Positions 1-9,135 of a stretch of DNA of 64,000 nucleotides are shown one piece after another. A model generated the notes under the pieces. It was not told the DNA's origin. It saw only the letters and a program-made list of their open reading frames with translations, and did no database searches. Within the stretch, counting starts at the first letter, position 1. The number at the start of each line of letters is the position of its first letter. A program made the position numbers and the translations under genes. The DNA comes from Limnoglobus sp043757025 (GTDB taxonomy: Bacteria; Planctomycetota; Planctomycetia; Gemmatales; Gemmataceae): positions 1 to 64,000 of the forward strand of contig JAYVQG010000110.1 of assembly GCA_043757025.1 (NCBI GenBank), written 5' to 3'.

Positions 1-100
1 TTTAGTGGTCTTATTTGGCAAAACTGCAACCGGGTTTTGAACCGTGCCATTTTTAGTGGTCTTATTTGGCAAAACTGCAACCGGGTTTTGAACCGTGCCA
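1..100. repeat. Two-unit tandem repeat, period 51 bp
   Basis: Positions 1-49 and 52-100 are identical, separated by two T residues. The first copy may extend beyond the window start. A degenerate third copy lies inverted at 35660-35708, so this looks like a dispersed intergenic repeat rather than a local duplication. No coding function is apparent. Confidence 0.9.
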
Positions 101-474
101 CTTCGAGACATTCTCACGACACTTCGAGACACGTCGCAAATTCCGACTTACGTCATATCGTCTGAAATTGTTTGACTTTGTGTTTTCGTGTGGGGATGCC
201 ATCCGCCGCCAAGGAGAAGGAACATTGTTTGAGAACGCCTTACTCCAGACGCTGGAGTTGCGACAAGCATACTATAAATCCCAATCCGTAGCTACAAGAA
301 CCCGCAAAATCCTCGTACACCAAGCACACCCTAACTATTCCGATTTTCCGTGTGTCTTTGCGATTGGCATCGGCTATCATCGGCGATCTATAAGATGACA
401 GTCCCGCCATCAACGGCCATTTGCCGCAACTTTGCGTGCGTGGCCACCTTCCTCACCGGGAGTAGGACTTTTCG
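101..474. other. Intergenic region without a recognisable gene
   Basis: About 370 bases between the tandem repeat and the DUF1080 gene. The plus-strand open frame at 66-398 begins inside the repeat, has no ribosome binding site and encodes a composition unlike a real protein, so I do not call it. No promoter could be assigned with confidence. Confidence 0.6.
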
Positions 475-1812
475 ATGAACAAACGATTTTCGCTTTATCG
501 ATTGTGGTTACCAGCATTCGTGCTGATTCTGGGGCCACTTTCTGCGAGTGCAGAAAACAACGTTCCACCAAAAGGCTTCACCGCCGTATTCAACGGCAAA
601 GACCTCAGCGGATGGCATGGCTGGGCGGTTCACTCGAAAGGTGGCAATCCGCTGGAAATGGCCAAAGCGAGTGCCGACGACCGAGCCAAGATGATCGACG
701 GCTGGACCGCCGACGCCAAGAAACACTGGAGCGTGCAAGACGGCGACCTCGTCAACGATGGCTTCGGAGCGTACCTTTCGACCGACAAAGCCTTTGGCGA
801 TGTCGAGTTCTTAATCGACTACAAAACCGTCGCGAAGGCCGACTCGGGCATCTACATGCGCGCGACGCCGCAAGTGCAAATCTGGGATTCGAGTGAAGCC
901 GACCCATCGGGCCTCGGCAAGAAGTTCGGCAGCGGCGGGCTGTGGAACAACAGCAAGGGTGCCGCCGGGAAAGATCCACTCGTCGTTGCGGACAAGCCAC
1001 TCGGCGAATGGAACCAGTTCCGGATTATCCAGGTCGGCGAGCGGACGACGGTGTACCTCAACGGCAAGCTCGTCGTCGATCATGCTCGCCTCGAAAACTA
1101 CTATGATCGCAAGTCTCCCCTTCTTAAGGCGGCCCCCATTTTGCTGCAAACGCATGGCGGCGAGATCCGCTGGCGGAACATCTTCGCACGCGAAATTCCA
1201 ACCGAAGAGGCGAACGCGATGCTCGCCGCCAAAGCGGGCACGGGTTTCACGTCGGTGTTCAACGGCAAAGATTTCGACGGATGGGCTGGCCCCATCGACA
1301 ACTATGAAGTCGTCGACGGTGCGATCGTTTGCAAGCCGAAAATGGGCGGCACGATCTTCACCAAAGACGAGTTCGCGGACTTCGTCGCGCAAGTCGAATT
1401 CAAGCTGCCCAAGGCGGGTAATAACGGCCTCGCGATCCGCTACCCCGGTAAGGGCAACACCGCCTACGAAGGCATGTGCGAGTTGCAAATTCTCGACGAC
1501 GATGCCGACGTTTACAAAACGCTCGACAAGCGGCAGTACCACGGCTCCGCCTACGGCATGGCGGCTGCCGCACGCGGGTATCAGCGTCCCGTCGGCGAGT
1601 GGAATTTCCAACAAGTGACCGTCAAAGGTTCGACGATCAAAGTCGAACTGAACGGCTCGCTGATCCTCGATACCGACCTTTCGAAGATCACCGATTACAT
1701 GGCTGAGAGCAAACACCCCGGTAAGGAGCGCACGACGGGCCACTTCGGTTTCGCCGGCCACAACGACCCCGTGGCCTTCCGCAACGTGAAGATCAAAAAG
1801 CTCGTCGAGTAA
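475..1812 (+). CDS. Secreted protein with two DUF1080 (3-keto-disaccharide hydrolase) domains
   Basis: The protein has 445 residues. Residues 1-26 form a Sec signal peptide (hydrophobic WLPAFVLILG core, cleavage after SASA). Two copies of the DUF1080 laminin/concanavalin-like fold follow. Each opens with the same signature, GFTAVFNGKDLSGW near residue 34 and GFTSVFNGKDFDGW near residue 256. DUF1080 proteins are abundant in planctomycetes and are linked to carbohydrate binding or 3-keto-glycoside hydrolysis; the substrate here is unknown. The ATG is preceded by GGGAGTAGGA, which supports this start. The gene appears monocistronic and ends at a strong hairpin. Confidence 0.9.
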   Translation: MNKRFSLYRLWLPAFVLILGPLSASAENNVPPKGFTAVFNGKDLSGWHGWAVHSKGGNPLEMAKASADDRAKMIDGWTADAKKHWSVQDGDLVNDGFGAYLSTDKAFGDVEFLIDYKTVAKADSGIYMRATPQVQIWDSSEADPSGLGKKFGSGGLWNNSKGAAGKDPLVVADKPLGEWNQFRIIQVGERTTVYLNGKLVVDHARLENYYDRKSPLLKAAPILLQTHGGEIRWRNIFAREIPTEEANAMLAAKAGTGFTSVFNGKDFDGWAGPIDNYEVVDGAIVCKPKMGGTIFTKDEFADFVAQVEFKLPKAGNNGLAIRYPGKGNTAYEGMCELQILDDDADVYKTLDKRQYHGSAYGMAAAARGYQRPVGEWNFQQVTVKGSTIKVELNGSLILDTDLSKITDYMAESKHPGKERTTGHFGFAGHNDPVAFRNVKIKKLVE

Positions 1813-1824
1813 TACCGTTCCCAA

Positions 1825-1859
1825 AACCCAGGGCCGCGCTCGCAGACCCTGGGTTTCTT
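1825..1859 (+). terminator. Rho-independent terminator after the DUF1080 gene
   Basis: AACCCAGGG (1825-1833) pairs with CCCTGGGTT (1847-1855) across a 13-nt loop and is followed by a short T-rich tail (TTCTTC). It lies 12 nt after the stop codon. Confidence 0.75.
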
Positions 1860-2276
1860 CTATACTCCTCGCGGTCGGAAATGAAACGTTTCCAATCTCA
1901 CAATCGATTCCCGTTAGATTATTATCGTTTTTGCAAAAACGATAGCAATCCCTCGCTAGCGCGTTTTGAAGTTGCGCTAACTTGCCGTTCAGGCACGGCG
2001 ATACTTCATTTTGTTTGGTTTTGAGGCATCGAGGGCTTCGAGCGCAACCCAGGGGTACGACGAAGCGTCTAACCCTGGGCTACAGGATGTAACCCCGTTG
2101 GGGTAAGAACTGGCTATGGATTTACCCCAACGGGGTTCGATCTTTTAGCCCAGGGTTAGACGTCTTACGTCGTACCCCTGGGCATACTTGCAAAAATCGC
2201 GCAACTTCAAAACGTGCGCGTCGGGCTAACAAAAACGTATCGAATCACCCCGCTCGAAAAATACAGGATTCAAAAC
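1860..2276. repeat. Intergenic region holding a large nested palindrome
   Basis: Four paired blocks share one centre near 2114. They are 1964-1977 with 2199-2212 (14 bp), 2048-2062 with 2168-2182 (15 bp), 2068-2082 with 2146-2160 (15 bp) and 2091-2106 with 2122-2137 (16 bp). All four are perfect inverted repeats. A separate perfect 20-nt palindrome lies at 1924-1943. The element could form a cruciform or a long RNA hairpin and resembles a MITE-like or REP-like intergenic repeat. There are no transposase genes or clear target-site duplications. It ends about 65 bp before the next start codon. Confidence 0.85.
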
Positions 2277-3593
2277 ATGCCCAGGAAATTGTCGCGCCGG
2301 ACGATGCTCAAAGGTTTCGGTGCGAGTATTGCGGCCCCGTTTGTGTATCGCACTCACGCGACGGCGGCCCCGAGCGAGACGTTGTATCACGCGAGTTTCG
2401 GTGCCGGCGGGATGGCCGGTTCCGACATTAATTCCATTACGGAAAGTAAACACGTCAAGCTCGTCGCCGTCGCCGATGTCGATCTCGAACGTGCGGAAAG
2501 CCTCAAAATGACGTTCCCCGACGTCAAAATTTATCGGGACTGGCGCGAGCTTCTGGACGAGGAAAAGCACCTGAACTCGGTGAACGTCTCGACGCCCGAC
2601 CACATGCACGCATCGATCACCATGCGCGCGATCCAGCAAGGCCTGCACGTTTATACGCAGAAGCCACTCACGCAAACCGTGTACGAAGCGCGGCAGCTAG
2701 CAAAGGCCGCCCACGACAAGAAAATCGTCAGCCAGATGGGGATTCAGATTCACTCGCACGGCGTCCATCGGACCGTCGTTGCGACAATCCAGGCGGGTGC
2801 GATCGGCAAAGTGAAGGAAGTCCACAGTTGGAGTGGGAAGATGTGGGGCGACAAGAACCCACGCCCCGACAAGAAAGATGCGGTGCCCGCAAAACTCAAC
2901 TGGAACGATTGGCTCGGCGTCGCTTCCGAACGCGATTTCATCGCCGGTTATTACCACCCCGGTAACTGGCGGAAGCGGCTCGATTTCGGCACGGGAACTT
3001 TCGGCGACATGGGTTGCCACATTCTCGACCCGGTGTTTTCGTCGCTCGCACTCACCGCGCCGACTTCGATTCGTTCGACCGGCGACGCACCGAACGCGGA
3101 TAGTTGGGGCCTCGAAACTGCGGTGAAGTTCGTCTTTCCCGGCACGAAATTCACGACCGATACCGTCGCGCTCACCTGGACCAACGGCAACGCCCGCCCA
3201 CCGGAAGCCGTGCAGAAACTTTTGGGCACCATCAAGATCGTCGACCAAGGGTCGATCTACATCGGCACCGAAGGCGTGATGTATTCGCCTTACATCGGGC
3301 CACTGGTGTTGCTCCCCGAAGAGAAGTTCAAAGAGTTTAAGGGGCCGAGCCTGCCGAACGAAAACCACTACATGCAGTTCGTCGAGGCGTGTCGCGGCAA
3401 CGGCAAAACCTCGGCTCCGTTCGAGTATGCCGGGCCACTGACCGAGTCGGTATTACTCGGTTGCCTCTCGACGCGTTTCCCAAACGAAACGCTCGATTGG
3501 AACGCCACCGATATGAAAATCACGAATGTGGCCGCAGCCAACCAATACGTCCGCCGCACCTACCGCAAAGGCTGGGAAGTCGACGGGTTGTGA
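2277..3593 (+). CDS. Tat-exported Gfo/Idh/MocA-family oxidoreductase
   Basis: The protein has 438 residues from the ATG at 2277. This start is preferred over one at 2214 because AGGA lies 8 nt upstream and the leader then begins MPRKLSRRTMLKGFGASI, a twin-arginine signal. The body has a Rossmann-like N-terminal half (ADVDLERAESLK) and the central STPDHMHASI and QKPLTQTVYEA motifs of the Gfo/Idh/MocA fold, so it probably oxidises or reduces a sugar or inositol using NAD(P) in the cell envelope. Secreted forms of this family are very common in planctomycetes. The substrate cannot be told from sequence. Confidence 0.9.
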   Translation: MPRKLSRRTMLKGFGASIAAPFVYRTHATAAPSETLYHASFGAGGMAGSDINSITESKHVKLVAVADVDLERAESLKMTFPDVKIYRDWRELLDEEKHLNSVNVSTPDHMHASITMRAIQQGLHVYTQKPLTQTVYEARQLAKAAHDKKIVSQMGIQIHSHGVHRTVVATIQAGAIGKVKEVHSWSGKMWGDKNPRPDKKDAVPAKLNWNDWLGVASERDFIAGYYHPGNWRKRLDFGTGTFGDMGCHILDPVFSSLALTAPTSIRSTGDAPNADSWGLETAVKFVFPGTKFTTDTVALTWTNGNARPPEAVQKLLGTIKIVDQGSIYIGTEGVMYSPYIGPLVLLPEEKFKEFKGPSLPNENHYMQFVEACRGNGKTSAPFEYAGPLTESVLLGCLSTRFPNETLDWNATDMKITNVAAANQYVRRTYRKGWEVDGL

Positions 3594-3672
3594 TTGCAAC
3601 ATCGACGGCGGAAACGCAGCGAACCGCGTTCCTGTCGTCGACGATTTCGCGGTCGGCGATACACTTTTCTTC

Positions 3673-4629
3673 ATGAAATCACTCGAAGAGCTACAGGCGA
3701 TTTACCGCCTTCCGTTACCCGAACTCATGCACCGCGCGGCGGAGGTTCACAAGGCCCACCGCGACTACTCCGACATCCAGCGGTGCGCGCTGCTGAGCAT
3801 CAAAACCGGCGGCTGCCCCGAAGACTGCACGTATTGCAGCCAAAGCGCCCACTACGATTCGCCCGTCACCCGCCAACCGCTGATGACCGTCGACGAAGTC
3901 CGCGACAAAGCCCAAGCGGCACGCGATGCGGGCGCGACGCGGTTCTGCATGGGGGCCGCGTGGCGATCCCCCAAAGATGGCCCCGAATTCGACTCCGTGA
4001 TCGAGATGGTCAAGAGCGTGCGGCACCTCGGGATGGAAGCCTGCGTGACGCTCGGGATGCTCTCCGACAGCCAGGCCGAACGGCTCGCGGAGGCCGGGCT
4101 GACCGCGTACAACCACAACATCGACACGTCGCGGCGCTTCTATCCGAAGGTGATTACGACGCGCACATTCGACGATCGCATCCGCACGATTCAGGCCGTC
4201 AGCCGCGCGGGAATCTCCGTGTGCAGCGGTGGCATTATCGGCATGGGCGAAACCGAAGAAGATCGCCTGATGATGCTCGCCGAGCTTTCCGCACTGGAAA
4301 CGCAGCCCGAAAGCGTTCCGATTAACTGCCTGATGCCGAGCCAGGGTACGCCACTTCAGATGGCCGACGAGGTCGATTCGATCGAGATCGTCCGCCTGAT
4401 CGCAACCGCACGCATCACCTTCCCGAACGCCCGTGTGCGACTCAGTGCGGGCCGCGACCGGATGAACCGCGAGCTACAGATTCTGTGCTTCCTCGCCGGT
4501 GCGGATTCGATCTTCTTCGGCGAGAAACTGCTGACCGCGCCGAACCCTGCCGCCAGCGCGGATGCCGCACTTTTCCGTGCGATGGGTTTACCCGAACCGG
4601 CCGACTGCGGGACAACGACATGTCACTAA
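3673..4629 (+). CDS. bioB: Biotin synthase BioB
   Basis: The protein has 318 residues. It is a radical-SAM enzyme that inserts sulfur into dethiobiotin, the last step of biotin synthesis. The cluster motif GCPEDCTYCSQS places the three SAM-cluster cysteines at 48, 52 and 55 (CxxxCxxC). The FCMGAAWRSP, YNHNIDTS and INCLMPSQGTP segments are typical BioB motifs. The length is close to the family norm. I start at the ATG at 3673, where homology begins; a longer open frame from 3526 would overlap the oxidoreductase gene. The last 10 nt overlap bioF, indicating translational coupling in a bioB-bioF-bioDA operon. Confidence 0.97.
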   Translation: MKSLEELQAIYRLPLPELMHRAAEVHKAHRDYSDIQRCALLSIKTGGCPEDCTYCSQSAHYDSPVTRQPLMTVDEVRDKAQAARDAGATRFCMGAAWRSPKDGPEFDSVIEMVKSVRHLGMEACVTLGMLSDSQAERLAEAGLTAYNHNIDTSRRFYPKVITTRTFDDRIRTIQAVSRAGISVCSGGIIGMGETEEDRLMMLAELSALETQPESVPINCLMPSQGTPLQMADEVDSIEIVRLIATARITFPNARVRLSAGRDRMNRELQILCFLAGADSIFFGEKLLTAPNPAASADAALFRAMGLPEPADCGTTTCH

Positions 4630-5738
4630 TCCACCGCTGGACGCAAACGCTATACGAGCTGCATACGCAGGGGCGAATCCGTAAGCTGAAGTTGCCGAGC
4701 GGCATCGATTTCACGTCGAACGATTACCTCGGATATGCCTCGCGGGTACGCACAACCGACCCGCAATCGGGACTTTCCCGTTCGGGAATCGCATCGCGAT
4801 TGTTGCGCGGGCACCACGAATTGTGGGACCGCGTGGAGTCCGAACTGGCCGCGTGGCACGGTGCGGACGCGGTGCTGATGATGACGAGCGGCTTCAGCGC
4901 GAACGAGGGTTTGATCTCCACCGTCGTCGAACCGGGCGACTGGGTGGCGACCGACGAACTCAATCATGCGTGCATTATGGAAGGGCTGCGAGTTTGCCGC
5001 CCGCGCAAGTTTTCCTATCGCCACAACGACCTCAATCACCTCGAAGACGGCCTCAAAGCGGAAGCGACGAAGCGCCCGCCGGGACGCGAGATGTTTATCG
5101 TCACCGAGTCATTGTTCAGCATGGACGGCGACCGTGCTCCGCTAAAAGAGATCGTCGAACTCGGCGAAAAATACGGCGCGGAAGTGATCGTCGACGAGGC
5201 GCACTCAACCGGTTGTTACGGCCCGTCTGGCTCCGGCTGCGTCGATGCGCTCGGGTTACGCGAACGAGTGTTGGCGTCGGTTCACACGGGCGGGAAAGCT
5301 CTCGGCGTGTGCGGGGCGTACATCTGCGGCAACCCTGTGCTGAAGGCGTTTCTCGTCAACAAATGTCGCCACCTGATCTTCACGACTGCCCTGCCACCGG
5401 CCATTGCGCCGTGGTGGCTGGAGATGTTGCCACACGTTCGCGGCGACGATTCATTGCGAAACGCACTGCACGAAAACACGCGACGATTCCGCGCCAAGCT
5501 GCGTGAAAAAAACATCCCGACCATCGGCGATAGTTACATCGTGCCTGTCATTCTCGGCGACGATGTCCGTGCGGTGCGCGTGGCGACTGCGTTGCAAGCG
5601 CACGGGTACGACATCCGCGCGATCCGCCCTCCGAGCGTGCCGCTGAATACTGCGCGATTACGGATTTCGATTCACGCAGATCGCGACTGGAACACACTTG
5701 AGGCGTTGGCCGACCACCTTGAGGGGGCGATGGCGTGA
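4620..5738 (+). CDS. bioF: 8-amino-7-oxononanoate synthase BioF
   Basis: The protein has 372 residues. This PLP enzyme condenses pimeloyl thioester with alanine to form KAPA. Visible family features are NDYLGYAS near residue 34, SRLLRGHHELWDRVE near 59, DEAHSTGCYGPSG at 192, and the PLP lysine in VHTGGKALG (K226). The ATG lies inside the end of bioB (10-nt overlap) and the TGA stop overlaps the GTG start of bioDA. No bioC or bioH for pimeloyl synthesis is present in the window. Confidence 0.95.
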   Translation: MSLIHRWTQTLYELHTQGRIRKLKLPSGIDFTSNDYLGYASRVRTTDPQSGLSRSGIASRLLRGHHELWDRVESELAAWHGADAVLMMTSGFSANEGLISTVVEPGDWVATDELNHACIMEGLRVCRPRKFSYRHNDLNHLEDGLKAEATKRPPGREMFIVTESLFSMDGDRAPLKEIVELGEKYGAEVIVDEAHSTGCYGPSGSGCVDALGLRERVLASVHTGGKALGVCGAYICGNPVLKAFLVNKCRHLIFTTALPPAIAPWWLEMLPHVRGDDSLRNALHENTRRFRAKLREKNIPTIGDSYIVPVILGDDVRAVRVATALQAHGYDIRAIRPPSVPLNTARLRISIHADRDWNTLEALADHLEGAMA

Positions 5739-7651
5739 TAACGGACGTCGTGATTGTTGGCACCGATACCGATGCGGGGAAGACGTCGCTCTCGCTGCTG
5801 TTTCTCGCTGCATTTCCAGAGCAATTTGCATACTGGAAGCCCGTTGAGACGGGTGAATCCGACACCGAAACCGTGCGGCGACTCGTACCGCATGCAACGA
5901 TATTCGAACCGCTCGCACGCTTCCGCGAAGCGGTGGCCCCGGCGCTCGCCGCATCGCGCGAAGGGCGCGCGATGCCAAGCGTGGCAGAGGTTCTGAAAGT
6001 GAAACCGGCGTCCGCCAAACCGCTCCTCATCGAAACCTTCGGCAGCCCACTGTCACCGCTGAGCGACGCGGTTTTACAGGTCGAACTCATTCGCGATTTT
6101 CGCTCGCCGATCTGGCTCGTCGCATCTTCTGCGGTGGGTGCAATCGGCCGCGTACTGCAATCGTTGACGAGCTTGAAAGCATACGGACTCAGCGCGAGTG
6201 CGGTGATCCTCATCGGCACTCCCGACGAATATGCGGCATCGCAAATTCGTAAACACTGGGCGGAACCGTTACCGATTTTCCAACTCGAACAGCCACGAGG
6301 CCGAACGAGCGAGGACTTGCAAGATGCCGTTAGCGAACAGCGTGCGGAACTGACGGAACTGCGAAACACACTAGAAATCAAGCAAGAAACAACACAAAAC
6401 ATCGATTGGGTGGCGAGGGATCGCGTCGTCGTTTGGCACCCGTACACGTCGCTCGCGGACCCGATTGATCCGTTACCCGTCGTCGGCGCAGACGCGGAAT
6501 TCCTGCACCTCGCCGATGGTCGTCGCATCATCGACGGGATTTCTTCGTGGTGGACGATCCTTCACGGGCACAACAATCGGCAGTTGAAGCAGGCACTCCA
6601 GACGGCGAGCGAATCGCTCGATCACGTGCTGTTCGCGGGCGTCACGCACCCGGCGGCGATCGAGTTAGCGGAGCGTTTGTTGCAGTCGACGCCGTGGGAC
6701 GGCGGGCGGGCGTTTTACTCCGACAACGGCAGCACCGCCGTCGAAGTCGCGCTGAAAATGGCATACCAATTTTGGTGCCATCGCGGCGAACCGGAGCGCA
6801 CACTGTTCATCGGCTTCGACGATTGCTATCACGGCGACACGTTTGGCACGATGGCGATTAGCCGCGACCCGACCTTCTTCGGTCGCTTCGAGCCGCTGTT
6901 GTTTCACACCGAGCGCGTGCCACTTTCGGCAGACGCACTCGATGCAACTCTGCTTACAAACAAGGGTAAAGTCGCCGGCGTAATTATCGAACCGCTCGTA
7001 CTCGGTTCGGGGGGAATGAAGGTGTATCCGCCGTCCGAACTCAAAGCGATCGAAGCCGTCGTGCGGAAACATGGCGTCGCGTTCATCGTCGACGAGGTCA
7101 TGACGCGCTGCCGAACGGGTTCGCTCTGGGCGTTCGCGCAGACGGGTGTCACTCCGGATTTCATCTGTTCCGGGAAGACGTTGACGGGAGGAATTTTACC
7201 GCTCGCTGTCACACTGGTGTCACCGCGAATCGTTTCGGAATTCGAAACGCCAGATCGTGCGAAGACCTTCTTCCACGGCCATTCGTTCACCGCAAATCCG
7301 CTCGCGTGTGCAGTCGCTGTCGCCAACGAGCGGCTCTTGGAAACCGGCGAATGGTTACGGCAATCGGATCGCATCGAGCAGTTCTGGCGAACGAAACTTC
7401 TAGACTTGAAGTGTCAGCCGGGTATCAGCGACGTGCGGATTTGCGGGACGATAGCCGCTATCGAGATCGAATCGCGCGGCGGCTATTTATCCGAAATTGG
7501 CCCGAAACTGCGTTGTTTCAGCATCGAACGCGGTGTGCTGCTGCGGCCGCTCGGGAATGTGCTCTACGCGATGCCGCCACTTTGCACGAGCGAGGAATCG
7601 CTCGCGACGATCGTCGATGTCATGCGGCTGTCAGTGAAGCAGTTCGCATAA
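5735..7651 (+). CDS. bioDA: Fused dethiobiotin synthetase / DAPA aminotransferase (BioD-BioA)
   Basis: The protein has 638 residues and starts at a GTG overlapping the bioF stop (GTGA). Residues 1 to about 210 are BioD-like: P-loop GTDTDAGKT at 9-17 and KPVETG at 35. From about 222 it is BioA: VVWHPYTSL, SSWWTILHGHNN near 270, SDNGSTAVEVALKMA near 329, CYHGDTFGTM near 364, IVDEVMTRC near 451 and PLP lysine K481 in CSGKTLTGG. BioA makes DAPA and BioD closes it to dethiobiotin, so the fusion links consecutive steps. Such fusions are known from plant and fungal BIO3-BIO1. The BioD half has IETFGSPLSPLSD where the usual EGAGG motif is expected, so its activity is less certain than that of the BioA half. 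Confidence 0.93.
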   Translation: MITDVVIVGTDTDAGKTSLSLLFLAAFPEQFAYWKPVETGESDTETVRRLVPHATIFEPLARFREAVAPALAASREGRAMPSVAEVLKVKPASAKPLLIETFGSPLSPLSDAVLQVELIRDFRSPIWLVASSAVGAIGRVLQSLTSLKAYGLSASAVILIGTPDEYAASQIRKHWAEPLPIFQLEQPRGRTSEDLQDAVSEQRAELTELRNTLEIKQETTQNIDWVARDRVVVWHPYTSLADPIDPLPVVGADAEFLHLADGRRIIDGISSWWTILHGHNNRQLKQALQTASESLDHVLFAGVTHPAAIELAERLLQSTPWDGGRAFYSDNGSTAVEVALKMAYQFWCHRGEPERTLFIGFDDCYHGDTFGTMAISRDPTFFGRFEPLLFHTERVPLSADALDATLLTNKGKVAGVIIEPLVLGSGGMKVYPPSELKAIEAVVRKHGVAFIVDEVMTRCRTGSLWAFAQTGVTPDFICSGKTLTGGILPLAVTLVSPRIVSEFETPDRAKTFFHGHSFTANPLACAVAVANERLLETGEWLRQSDRIEQFWRTKLLDLKCQPGISDVRICGTIAAIEIESRGGYLSEIGPKLRCFSIERGVLLRPLGNVLYAMPPLCTSEESLATIVDVMRLSVKQFA

Positions 7652-7668
7652 CATCGACGGCGTCTTCC

Positions 7669-9114
7669 TTACGATATTATCTGTTTGACAACGGTACCGT
7701 GAACGTCGGTGAGGCGATAATCGCGGCCCTGGAAACGGTACGTCAGCTTCGTGTGGTCGAAGCCGAGTTGGTTCAGAATCGTCGCTTGCAGGTCGTGGAT
7801 GTGGACTTTGTCTTTCGCGACGGCGAAGCCGAGGTCGTCGGTTTCGCCGTGCGTGTAACCGCCCTTTATGCCGCCACCCGCGAGGAACAACGAGTAGCAA
7901 TCGGGGTAGTGATCGCGCCCCAAAACGCTGCCACCGGCGGTGCGGCCTTCGCGGAACGGCGTGCGACCGAACTCGCCGCCGCAGATAATCAGCGTGTCTT
8001 CGAGCAAGCCGGATCGCTTCAGGTCTTTGATGAGTGCCGCGATCGGCTTGTCCATCGTTTTGCACTTCGCAGTAAGGCCATCGCGAATGTCTACGCCCGG
8101 GCTGGTGCCGTGAAAATCCCAACCCCAATCGAACAGTTGCACGTAGCGCACGCCCTTCTCGACGAGCCGTCGTGCGAGCAAACAGTTGTTCGCGAAGCTC
8201 GCGTCGCCGGGGGTTGCGCCGTAGTCTTCGATCGTCTGTTTCGTCTCGCGCGTGATGTCCATCACCTCGGGCACGCTCATCTGCATTCGGAACGCGAGTT
8301 CGTACTGCGCGATCCGCGTCGTCGTCTCGGGGTGGCCGAGTTCTCGCCCCTGAATTTCGTTGAGATCTTTCAGCGCATCGAGGCTCTTGCGGCGCATGTC
8401 GCGGTCCATGCCTTGCGGGTCCGACACGTACAGCACGGGGTCGCCCTTGCTACGGCACTGCACGCCTTGATAGACGCTCGGCAGGAATCCGCTTCCCCAA
8501 CAGCCCTGCCCGCCGCTCGGCTGCACGCCACTCGAAATGAGAACCACGAACCCCGGCAGGTTTTCGCTCTCCGAACCGAGGCCGTATGTCGCCCACGTGC
8601 CCATACTCGGGCGGCCTTGTCGGGGCGAACCGGTGTATAGAAGTAGCTCGGCGGGCGCGTGGTTGAACTGGTCGGTGTTCATCGACCGCACGACGCACAT
8701 CTCGTCGGCTACGTCGTGAAGTGCGGGGATCGCGTCGGACATCCAGACGCCGCCTTTGCCGTACTGTTTGAACTTCCGCGGCGTGCCGAGCAGCTTCGGT
8801 ACGCCGGACGTGAACGCGAAGCGTTTGCCTTTCAGATATTCATCGGGGCAGTTCTGGCCGGTTCGTTTGACGAGTTCGGGCTTGTAATCGAACAAATCGA
8901 GGTGCGGCGGCGCACCGGACATGTGCAAGTAAATGACTCGCTTGGCCTTCGCGGCGAAGTGTGGCTTCTTCGGTGACAGCGGATTGTCATTCGGCCCCGC
9001 CGCCTGCGATGATGCGCCCAACGACGCCAGCGCGAGCGAGCCGAGGCCAACCGAGGAATCGCGGAAGAAGTGTCGCCGCGTGACCGATTGCAGTCGTTCG
9101 AGAGCGGGGTGCAT
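7669..9114 (-). CDS. DUF1501 protein with Tat-type leader
   Basis: The protein has 481 residues. The N terminus reads TRRHFFRDSSVGLGSLALASL, a twin-arginine signal. The rest matches DUF1501, an alkaline-phosphatase/sulfatase-like fold: RVIYLHMSGAPPHLDLFDYKP, CVVRSMNTDQFNHAPAE, and the C-terminal CGGEFGRTPF, GRDHYPDCYSLFLAGGGIKGG and TILNQLGFDH. It lies 21 nt downstream of the PSCyt1/DUF1549/DUF1553 gene, the classic planctomycete pairing. The biochemical role of the pair is not established; degradation of sulfated polysaccharide is often suggested from context. Confidence 0.9.
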   Translation of the reverse strand: MHPALERLQSVTRRHFFRDSSVGLGSLALASLGASSQAAGPNDNPLSPKKPHFAAKAKRVIYLHMSGAPPHLDLFDYKPELVKRTGQNCPDEYLKGKRFAFTSGVPKLLGTPRKFKQYGKGGVWMSDAIPALHDVADEMCVVRSMNTDQFNHAPAELLLYTGSPRQGRPSMGTWATYGLGSESENLPGFVVLISSGVQPSGGQGCWGSGFLPSVYQGVQCRSKGDPVLYVSDPQGMDRDMRRKSLDALKDLNEIQGRELGHPETTTRIAQYELAFRMQMSVPEVMDITRETKQTIEDYGATPGDASFANNCLLARRLVEKGVRYVQLFDWGWDFHGTSPGVDIRDGLTAKCKTMDKPIAALIKDLKRSGLLEDTLIICGGEFGRTPFREGRTAGGSVLGRDHYPDCYSLFLAGGGIKGGYTHGETDDLGFAVAKDKVHIHDLQATILNQLGFDHTKLTYRFQGRDYRLTDVHGTVVKQIIS

Positions 9115-9135
9115 GGGTAGTATCCTGTTTGGAAT

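Noticed and set aside
1..100. Possible CRISPR array
   Set aside because: Only two units separated by two bases, no spacers and no cas genes anywhere in the window.
66..398. 110-codon plus-strand open frame starting in the tandem repeat
   Set aside because: Starts inside a repeat, no ribosome binding site, no protein-like features.
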